Assembly (NCBI GenBank): GCA_036260395.1
Contig: DASZZY010000005.1
Span: 1 to 8,593, forward strand
Direction: 5' to 3'
Source: DASZZY01 sp036260395
GTDB taxonomy: Bacteria; Actinomycetota; UBA4738; CALAEC01
DNA: 8,593 nucleotides
Position numbers and translations under genes: made by a program. The notes beneath the pieces are model-generated. The model worked only from the letters and a program-made list of their open reading frames with translations. It searched no databases and was not told the origin of the DNA. Positions 1 through 5,571 of the stretch are shown here, piece by piece. The stretch's first letter is position 1; each line of letters starts with the position of its first letter.

Positions 1-682
1 GCCGGCCGAGACCCCGTCGTTCCGCCGCGCTCGGCCGGCGTTGCCGGAAGGGGGGACCGTGCTCGACGTCGGCGCCCGCGCCGGCGCCGCGTCGCTCCCG
101 CTGGCGCCGCCGGCCGGGCGGCTCGTCGCCGTCGATCCCTCCGCCGAGATGCTGGCCGCCTTCCGCGAGCTGGCCGCTAGGCGAGCGGTGCCGGTGGAGA
201 CGATCGAGGGCCCGTGGCCGGACGTCGCCCCCCAGACGCCGGTCGGCGACGTCGTCGTGTGCCACCACGTGCTCTACAACGCGCCGGACCTGGCGGTGTT
301 CGCCCGCGCGCTGACCGAGCGCGCCCGCCGCCGCGTGGTCGTCGAGGTCACCGACCGGCACCCGATGGCCTGGACCGGGCCGCTGTGGCGGCGGTTCCAC
401 GGCCTCGAGCGGCCCGCGGGGCCGACGGCCGACGACGCGGTGGCCGCCCTGACCGAGGCGGGTATCACCCCGCATCGCGAGGAAGCCGAGCCGCTCGACG
501 GCCCCGGCGGGTTCGGGCGCCGGGCCGACGCGGTCGCGTTCCTTCGCCGGCGGCTGTGCCTCCCGGCGGACCGCGACGTTGAGGTCGCCGAGGCGGTCGG
601 CGACCACCTCGTCGAGCGCGAGGGGCTGTGGTCGTTCCGCCCGCCGGGTCGCCGGCTGGTCACGCTCTGGTGGGAACCGTGA
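1..682 (+). CDS. Class I SAM-dependent methyltransferase, 5'-truncated by the window edge
   Basis: The reading frame is open from base 2, so the true start lies outside the window; the TTG at 41 falls just before motif I and would remove the usual N-terminal helices. Motif I reads VLDVGARAGAASLPLA, close to the VLDxGxGxG glycine loop that binds S-adenosylmethionine. It is followed by VAVDPSAEML, where the acidic residue after motif I would bind the ribose, and by DVVVCHHVLYNAPDL, which fits motif IV/post-II of the Methyltransf_11/25 type. The C-terminal half (WTGPLWRRFHGLERP, then an arginine-rich tail) is less conserved and gives no clue to the substrate. The stop overlaps the GTG start of the PhnD-like gene by 4 bp, so the two are probably translated from one message. 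The fold is clear; the acceptor substrate is unknown. Confidence 0.85.
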   Translation, partial: PAETPSFRRARPALPEGGTVLDVGARAGAASLPLAPPAGRLVAVDPSAEMLAAFRELAARRAVPVETIEGPWPDVAPQTPVGDVVVCHHVLYNAPDLAVFARALTERARRRVVVEVTDRHPMAWTGPLWRRFHGLERPAGPTADDAVAALTEAGITPHREEAEPLDGPGGFGRRADAVAFLRRRLCLPADRDVEVAEAVGDHLVEREGLWSFRPPGRRLVTLWWEP

Positions 683-1506
683 GCGACGGCCCCGCGTACA
701 GTGGCCGCGTGGAGCGGCTGAGGTTCGGGACGTACCTGGCGCCCAACGTCCTCCCGGTGTACTCGGCCATCGCCGAGCACGTCGGGCGCCGCCTGGGGAT
801 CGAGACGCACCTCGTCGTCGAGACCTCCTACGAGAGCTGCGAGCGCGACGAGAACGACGTCTGCTTCGTGTGCAGCCTGCCGTACGTCACCCTCGAGCGG
901 CGGGGGGTCTCCCCGGCCGAGCCGGTGGCCGCGCCCGTCCTCCAGGGTGCCCGGTACGGCGGGCGCCCGATCTACTTCTCGGACGTGATCGTCCACCGGG
1001 ACAGCGAGTTCCGCTCGTTCGCCGACCTCCGCGGCGCGTCGTGGGCGTTCAACGAGCCGCTCTCGCACTCGGGCTACGGCATCACGCGCTACCACCTGGT
1101 CCGGCTCGGAGAGACGTCGGGGTTCTTCGGCCGGGTGGTGGAGGCGGGCTTCCACGAGGAGTCGATCCGGATGGTGGCCCGCGGCGAAGTCGACGCCTCG
1201 GCCATCGACTCCCAGGTGCTCGCGGTGGCGCTGCGCGACGATCCGTCGCTGCGCGAACGGCTGCGGCTGGTTGACGCGCTCGGCCCCTCGACGATCCAGC
1301 CGGTCGCCGTCTCGAAGCGCCTGCCGACCGAGCTGAGGGAGGCGGTCCGGGGGGCGCTGGTCGAGATGCACGTGGATGCCGAGGCCCGCCGGCGGCTGGC
1401 CCGCGGGCTCGTGGAGCGCTTCGTCGCCGTCGGTCCGAGCGACTACGACGACATCCGGATGATGCTCGACGCTGTGGAGGCCGCCGGGTTCACCGTCCTG
1501 CGGTAG
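679..1506 (+). CDS. PhnD-like phosphate/phosphonate substrate-binding-fold protein without signal peptide
   Basis: This 275-residue protein fits the PhnD/SsuA/transferrin-like ABC substrate-binding family. It opens with RLRFGTYLAPNV (13-24). A Cys-rich segment follows, with Cys54, Cys62 and Cys65 and the ligand-loop stretch CSLPYV. Then come GRPIYFSDVIVHRDS (95-109), the typical loop NEPLSHSGYG (125-134), AIDSQVL around Asp177 and a GPSTIQP segment. The chosen GTG at 679 overlaps the methyltransferase stop (GTGA), with a GGTGGGA tract 4 nt upstream. GTG at 709 is a possible shorter start, and the in-frame GTG-type start at 628 would lie deep in the upstream gene. No signal peptide or lipobox precedes the domain, and no permease or ATPase gene is next to it. 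It may therefore be a cytoplasmic sensor or enzyme-like relative and not a transporter subunit. The ligand is unknown. The 3' end overlaps the DUF3052 gene by 17 bp, tail to tail. Confidence 0.85.
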   Translation: MSDGPAYSGRVERLRFGTYLAPNVLPVYSAIAEHVGRRLGIETHLVVETSYESCERDENDVCFVCSLPYVTLERRGVSPAEPVAAPVLQGARYGGRPIYFSDVIVHRDSEFRSFADLRGASWAFNEPLSHSGYGITRYHLVRLGETSGFFGRVVEAGFHEESIRMVARGEVDASAIDSQVLAVALRDDPSLRERLRLVDALGPSTIQPVAVSKRLPTELREAVRGALVEMHVDAEARRRLARGLVERFVAVGPSDYDDIRMMLDAVEAAGFTVLR

Positions 1507-1930
1507 GCCGGTCGTTCACCCGGTAGACGAACCGCAGCGCCTGCCAGTCCTCGTCGATCGAGCACGACTTGTTGTCGACGAGCCCGGCCTCCAGGCCGAT
1601 GCGCTGCACCGTCTCCAAATCGAGGTCGGTTCTTCAGCTCCTCGTTGAGCGGCGACTTCTTCTTGGGCCACGCGATCCACAAGCCCCCGTTCGGCGGCAC
1701 GGCCCCGGCCCTCGCGGCGAAGGTCTCCTCGAGTTTCTCGCGACTCGTCGTGAAGAACAGGTGGACGTCGCCTTCGCGCGGATGCCGTACCGGGGGGAAC
1801 TGCTCGAGGAGCGGTCGGATGTCGGCTCGGCGGGCGGATACGGCGCGGCGCTGACGAACAGCCTCGCCCCCGGCCTCAGGCCGAGCTTCTTCCACAGCGG
1901 CGTCCCCGAATAGTCCCTGTCAGGCGCCAC
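1490..1930 (-). pseudogene. DUF3052 family protein, broken by two frameshifts
   Basis: The GTG at 1930 starts DYSGTPLWKKLGLRPGAR, the characteristic N-terminus of DUF3052 proteins. After about 35 codons the family match jumps to another frame (PLLEQFPPV, then DVHLFFTTSREKLEETF and GGLWIAWPKKKSP). Near 1628 it jumps back to the first frame (LDLETVQRIGLEAGLVDNK, then SIDEDWQALRFVYRVNDR), ending at TGA 1490-1492. The first jump coincides with a 5-bp tandem duplication (TCGGC twice on the plus strand, 1822-1831). The second fits one extra base at 1628/1629. Removing both gives 144 codons plus stop, a normal length for the family. As read, translation stops after 98 residues at 1634. DUF3052 function is not established. 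The start overlaps the VWA stop by 11 bp, suggesting coupled translation. It is either a recent pseudogene or a sequence error. Confidence 0.85.
1822..1831. repeat. 5-bp tandem duplication (TCGGC x2) causing the first DUF3052 frameshift
   Basis: Two adjacent copies of TCGGC (GCCGA GCCGA on the coding minus strand) sit where the DUF3052 reading frame breaks. Deleting one copy joins the N-terminal part directly to the next block and reads PPADIRPLLEQF, which continues the family pattern. This makes replication slippage, or an assembly or base-calling artefact, the simplest explanation of the break. Confidence 0.75.
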
Positions 1931-3848
1931 GGCGGGCGACGTAGTCGCGGAGCACGAACTCCCCGGCCGACTCCGCCGACATCAGGAACACCCGTCCCGC
2001 GGTGAGCCGGGCCAGCCGCTCCATGAACCCGGTCAGCCCGGGGGAGTCCTCGAGCATGAACACGTTGAGCGTCACGCCGGCGCGCGCCAGCCGCATGGCC
2101 TCCGACAGCGTCCGGCGGATCGTCTCGCGGACCGGAGGCCAGGAGAAGAACACCTCCTCGCCCTCCAGATGGGCCGTGGGCTCGCCGTCGGTGACCATGA
2201 TCACCTGACGGGCGGCCCGCGGATGCTGGGACAGCAGCCGCCCCGCCAGGTGGAACGCGTGCTGCATGTTCGTCCCGTACACCCGCTCCCACCCGGCGGC
2301 GGTCAGGTCCTGCGGCTCCATGCGCCGGGCGAAGTCCGAGAACCCGATCAGGTACAGCCGGTCGTGGGGGTAGCGGCCCTCGATCAGCGCGTGCAGCGCG
2401 AGCGCCATCCGCTTGGCGGGGACGAAGTGGCCCCGGAGCGGCATCGAGAACGACAGGTCGAGCAGGAGCGCGGTGGCGGTCTCGGTCCGGGCCTCGGCCT
2501 CGACGAGCTCGAAGTCCTCGGGCGCCACGCGGACGCCGCGGCCGGGGCCCTGTCGCGCGACGGCGTTGAACACCGTCCGCTGGACCGCCACCTGTCCGGC
2601 GTCCCCGAACCGCCACGGGCGCGTTCCGCCGGTCGGCTCGGCCACCCCGCCGGTGTCGCGGGCGTCGTGGGTGCCCTCCCGGTCCCGGCGCAGCCGCTCG
2701 AACACCCGGAGCAGCGCCCGCTCGCCGAGCTTCCGGGCGCCCCGGGGGGTGACCTCCAGCCGTCCCTGGCGCCGGGCCACGAGCCCCGCCTGCTCCAGGG
2801 CCCGCTCGATCTCCTTGAGCCGGCGGAGGTCCGCGGCGGCCTCGTCGCCGAGCGTCCGGCGGAGCGCGTCCTCGTCCACGTCCTCCAGCGAGGCCCCGGC
2901 GTAGTCGCCGCGGATCGACCGCTCCAGGTCCTCGTAGTCGTGCAGGCGCTCCAGCGTGTCCACGGTGGCCTGCAGCGGCATGGATTCCTCGCCGCCGGCG
3001 AGCGCCGGCTGGTCCCACGGCATCCCGGGGAACAGCTCCGAGAGGTGCGAGGCCAGGCGGTCGGCCTCGAACCCCAGGTCCAGGTCTGAGAGGACCTGCC
3101 GGGCGAGCTCCTCAAGCTCCCGCCGCTGCTCGGGCGACATCGAGGCCAGCAGCCGCGAGAGCGCGGCCATCCGGCGGGCCAGGTTCTCGAGCAGCTCCTC
3201 CAACGTGCGCGGCCGGTCCGGGAAGAAGTCCCCGTATCGCTCCATGAAGCCCTCGAAGTCGACGGCCTCGCCGCGCTCGCGGGCCTCGATCATCGCGTTG
3301 AGCTCGGCGAGCATGTCCTGGAACCGCAGGAGGTCCTCCTCGCCGAGGCCTCGCATGCCGGCCGCCAGGTTCCGGAAGTACGCCCCCATCACCTGCTGCC
3401 CCAGGTCGGCCATGAGCTCATCGAACCGCCGCTGGGCCCCCGCGTCGGTGAACCGGTAGTCGCGCAGCTCGCGCAGCTTGCCCGGGAGGTCGGGGGGGAG
3501 CGAATCGAGGAAGGACTCGCGCATGCGCGAGTCGTCTTCGGGCCGGAACGACAGCGCGGTCCGCTCGCGCTCGAGGACGTCCTCAAGCCGCTCGGCGATC
3601 TCTCGCAGGGGGCCCTCGAGGTCGAGCCGCTCCTCGTCGCGCCGGCGGGCCTCGCGCAGGCGGCGGGCCAGGGAGTCCATCCCCGAGAACCGCCCCCGGA
3701 TCCCGCGCCGGAGCAGCCGCCGGAGGGCCCCCTCCGCGCCCTCGCCGGAGAGCATGTCCTCGGACATGGCGTCGAGGAGCTCCGACGCCGAGACGTCCGG
3801 GCCGAACGGCCGTTGGGTGCCGTCCCACCGCGAGTAGCGGATCCGCAC
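1920..3848 (-). CDS. VWA domain protein (COG4867-like), partner of an AAA+ ATPase
   Basis: This 642-residue protein has no signal peptide or membrane segment and is expected in the cytoplasm. The N-terminus MRIRYSRWDGTQ and the long charged helical region to about residue 340 (LRRLLRRGIRGRFSGMDSL and similar) resemble the actinobacterial COG4867 family as I remember it. Residues 343-390 look like a small winged-helix unit (ALEQAGLVARRQGRLEVTPR). A Gly/Arg linker follows, then a C-terminal VWA domain with a complete metal-ion-dependent adhesion site: Asp464, Ser466 and Ser468 in DLSFS, Thr526 in GTNMQ and Asp554 in TDGEPT. VWA proteins of this kind usually work with a MoxR/Mg-chelatase AAA+ ATPase, and one is encoded at the right end of the window. 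The GTG start follows a GGGGG tract and lies 26 bp after the hydrolase stop, so the two probably share a transcript. The substrate is unknown. Confidence 0.9.
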   Translation of the reverse strand: MRIRYSRWDGTQRPFGPDVSASELLDAMSEDMLSGEGAEGALRRLLRRGIRGRFSGMDSLARRLREARRRDEERLDLEGPLREIAERLEDVLERERTALSFRPEDDSRMRESFLDSLPPDLPGKLRELRDYRFTDAGAQRRFDELMADLGQQVMGAYFRNLAAGMRGLGEEDLLRFQDMLAELNAMIEARERGEAVDFEGFMERYGDFFPDRPRTLEELLENLARRMAALSRLLASMSPEQRRELEELARQVLSDLDLGFEADRLASHLSELFPGMPWDQPALAGGEESMPLQATVDTLERLHDYEDLERSIRGDYAGASLEDVDEDALRRTLGDEAAADLRRLKEIERALEQAGLVARRQGRLEVTPRGARKLGERALLRVFERLRRDREGTHDARDTGGVAEPTGGTRPWRFGDAGQVAVQRTVFNAVARQGPGRGVRVAPEDFELVEAEARTETATALLLDLSFSMPLRGHFVPAKRMALALHALIEGRYPHDRLYLIGFSDFARRMEPQDLTAAGWERVYGTNMQHAFHLAGRLLSQHPRAARQVIMVTDGEPTAHLEGEEVFFSWPPVRETIRRTLSEAMRLARAGVTLNVFMLEDSPGLTGFMERLARLTAGRVFLMSAESAGEFVLRDYVARRGA

Positions 3849-3874
3849 GGCCCCCAGCCTACGCCGGGTCCCGC

Positions 3875-5446
3875 TCAGCCGGGCGAGACGGGGAGCGTGG
3901 TCTCGGCGGTGAGCGAGACCGCGTACGGGCCGGTCCGCGGCATCGAGTACTGGCTGGAGCCAGTGGTCACCTCGAGCTCGAGCGCGTGCCCCGGCCGGAG
4001 GCGCCAGGCGATGCCGTTGAGCGCGACCGTCCGGTCCACCGGCCCGCCGTCCAGGGCCAGCGGCATGACCTGGTCGTCGACGGTGACTCGGGTCCCGTCG
4101 GGGGCCACGTCGACCAGCTCAAAGAACACGAACGCCCGCACCCCGGTGACCGATCCGGAGAGCTGGACCTCGGGGATCCCGACGATGTTCCGGGGGTTCG
4201 CCAGCGGCCCAAACACCGGGGCCCGAGCCGCCGTCGCCCCCAGCTCGTGCGCCGGGGCGGGGTTCCCGTCGCTCGGGCCGTCGCCGCCGCCCGGCCCCGG
4301 GCCGGCCAGCGTCCCGGTCTCCATGGCCTCCCCGGCCACCTCCTTGGTGGCCGGGAGGGGCCACTTCGGGGCGCCGCGGTACATCCCGTCCTGCGACTGC
4401 CACTCCACCGCCGGCCCGGTCTCCACGTCGAGGCCCTTCACGTACCGGTCCATCCAGGCCACGATCCGGTCCTGGTAGAGGGGCGGCTTGCCGCCGGAGC
4501 CCTCGGGGTACCCCGAGCTGCCGCCCGGGTACGGGCACCCCGTCAGCGAGTGCCCCGAGCAGTACGCGATGAGCTTGACCGGCGCGTTCCCCCGGACGTT
4601 GCGGTAGTTCTCGAACCCGTCCTGGAGCGGGAACAGCACGTCGATCGTCCCCTGGAGGATGAGGGTCGGCGTCCGGACCTGATCGGACCAGCGCGTCGTC
4701 GAACGCTGGTCGAACCATTCCAGCATCTCCGGGCTGACCTCGCCCGTGGCGGCGGCCTCGGCGAACGCCTGGTGGATCTGCCTGGGATAGGCTCCGGCCT
4801 GCGGGCCGGCCGGGGACTGCACGCCGAGCGCGGTCCCCGTCGCCAGCCCGGCGCCGTAGAGGATCACGTCCCACGTCTGCTTGACGACGCCGTTCGGCAG
4901 CAGGTCCTGCACGAGGTCGCCCCACGGGATCTCGGGGGCGATGGCCTCCACCCGATCGTCGAACGCCGCCGTGTTGAGCTGCACGCCGCCGGCATTCGAC
5001 CCGCCGATCCACCCGACGCGCGGGTCCTTCGGGCCGTCCTTCACGATCTCCGGCCGGGACGCCAGATAGCTGAGCAGCGCCCCGACGTCCCTGACCTCGT
5101 AGTCGGGGGCGCCGACGTTGGCCTCGCCGCCGGACTCGCCGAAGCCGCGCGAGTCCCACGTGAGGATCGCGTACCCCCGTTCGATCAGCCGTGCCGACAG
5201 CCCGGACGGCGAGCGCGACCGGCTGCCCGCCCACCCGTGGGTGGCGATGATGGCCGGCACCGGGCGCTCGGCGGAGGCGCCCGGCGGGAGCATCAGCGTG
5301 GCGACGATCGGCGTGCCGTCGAAGGACCGCACGACGATGTCGTCCTCGATCTCGACCGCCTCCTGCGCCACGCCGGCGGGCGGCATCGCGGCCACCGCGA
5401 GCACGGCCACGGCCGCCGTGACCAGGCGTCGGAGGATCGCGGGCAT
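3875..5446 (-). CDS. Secreted S15/CocE-like alpha/beta hydrolase (X-Pro dipeptidyl-peptidase or acyl esterase type)
   Basis: The ATG at 5446 is preceded by GAAGGT a few bases upstream and gives 523 residues. It begins with a clean Sec signal peptide (MPAILRRLVTAAVAVLAVAA, probable cleavage GVA|QEA near residue 27). The longer frame back to 5590 would hide this signal and run over the neighbouring gene start. The hydrolase core shows HGWAGS (70-75), WDSRGFGES (97-105), the nucleophile elbow GWIGGSNAGG with Ser150, the acid in GTIDVLFP (Asp269) and CSGHS with His299. A Gly/Pro linker (about 380-400) leads to a C-terminal beta-rich domain like PepX_C. The elbow is G-x-S-x-A where GxSYGG is usual, but the triad is complete. 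The enzyme would act outside the cell, cleaving peptides or esters; the exact substrate cannot be read. It is divergent from the metalloprotease gene and upstream of the VWA gene. Confidence 0.88.
   Translation of the reverse strand: MPAILRRLVTAAVAVLAVAAMPPAGVAQEAVEIEDDIVVRSFDGTPIVATLMLPPGASAERPVPAIIATHGWAGSRSRSPSGLSARLIERGYAILTWDSRGFGESGGEANVGAPDYEVRDVGALLSYLASRPEIVKDGPKDPRVGWIGGSNAGGVQLNTAAFDDRVEAIAPEIPWGDLVQDLLPNGVVKQTWDVILYGAGLATGTALGVQSPAGPQAGAYPRQIHQAFAEAAATGEVSPEMLEWFDQRSTTRWSDQVRTPTLILQGTIDVLFPLQDGFENYRNVRGNAPVKLIAYCSGHSLTGCPYPGGSSGYPEGSGGKPPLYQDRIVAWMDRYVKGLDVETGPAVEWQSQDGMYRGAPKWPLPATKEVAGEAMETGTLAGPGPGGGDGPSDGNPAPAHELGATAARAPVFGPLANPRNIVGIPEVQLSGSVTGVRAFVFFELVDVAPDGTRVTVDDQVMPLALDGGPVDRTVALNGIAWRLRPGHALELEVTTGSSQYSMPRTGPYAVSLTAETTLPVSPG
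4327..4358 (-). other. Strong GC-rich hairpin inside the hydrolase gene with an SD-like loop
   Basis: CCCGGCCACC at 4331-4340 and GGTGGCCGGG at 4346-4355 are perfect 10-bp inverted arms around a 5-nt loop. Three more pairs form beyond a single bulged base. In the minus-strand mRNA the loop and the start of the 3' arm spell AAGGAGGT (4345-4338), a perfect Shine-Dalgarno core, within codons for TKEVAG. An in-frame ATG follows at 4324. The structure is visible in the sequence, but any role is speculative and it may be a coincidence of GC-rich coding. Confidence 0.45.
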
Positions 5447-5507
5447 CGGTACCTTCGTTGCCCCGCTCGACCGGGAACCAAACGCATCGACCGCCTCGGC
5501 ATCCGGC

Positions 5508-5536
5508 TGGCGACCGGGGGGACGGCGTGCTAGCGT
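5508..5536 (+). promoter_or_regulatory. Possible promoter for the metalloprotease gene
   Basis: TAGCGT at 5531-5536, preceded by TGC like an extended -10, lies 17 bp after TGGCGA (5508-5513), a poor -35 match. Transcription would begin near 5543 and leave a leader of about 30 nt before the ATG at 5572. The -10 fits the TAnnnT pattern of high-GC Gram-positives. The self-complementary GCTAGC at 5529-5534 also gives a weaker reverse reading (TTGTCC, 17 bp, TAGCAC) toward the hydrolase gene. Only the pattern supports this. Confidence 0.35.
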
Positions 5537-5540
5537 CCCA

Positions 5541-5561
5541 TCCCATTCCGGACAAATGGGA
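5541..5561 (+). promoter_or_regulatory. Perfect 7-bp inverted repeat over the metalloprotease ribosome binding site
   Basis: TCCCATT (5541-5547) and AATGGGA (5555-5561) are exact inverted arms around the 7-nt loop CCGGACA. The right arm shares its last four bases with the GGGAGGG ribosome binding site at 5558-5564. In RNA it could form a hairpin that hides the site; in DNA it could be an operator just downstream of the predicted -10. Both readings are inferences. Confidence 0.5.
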
Positions 5562-5564
5562 GGG
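5558..5564 (+). promoter_or_regulatory. Ribosome binding site that fixes the metalloprotease start
   Basis: GGGAGGG lies 7 nt before the ATG at 5572, and that ATG opens a signal peptide. This supports 5572 over the in-frame upstream start at 5458, which would add 38 low-complexity residues ahead of the export signal. Confidence 0.75.
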
Positions 5565-5571
5565 TCCCCCG

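Noticed and set aside
1..39. 10-bp inverted repeat (1-10 with 30-39) at the left edge
   Set aside because: It lies in coding sequence made mostly of GCCGGC-type words, with a 19-nt loop; chance is likely at this GC content, and the context is cut by the window edge.
274..1371. 365-residue minus-strand open frame across the methyltransferase and PhnD-like genes
   Set aside because: It spans two recognisable plus-strand genes and has no motif of its own.
1569..1913. 114-residue plus-strand open frame across the DUF3052 region
   Set aside because: The family motifs of DUF3052 are on the minus strand in two frames; the plus-strand frame shows nothing recognisable.
3986..5533. 515-residue plus-strand open frame opposite the hydrolase gene
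   Set aside because: It is a low-complexity Arg/Pro/Gly/Ala-rich shadow of a gene with clear catalytic motifs on the other strand; such frames are expected at this GC content.
5458..5571. Upstream in-frame start for the metalloprotease
   Set aside because: It adds 38 residues without domain character before a good signal peptide, lies upstream of the likely promoter, and lacks a ribosome binding site as good as GGGAGGG before 5572.
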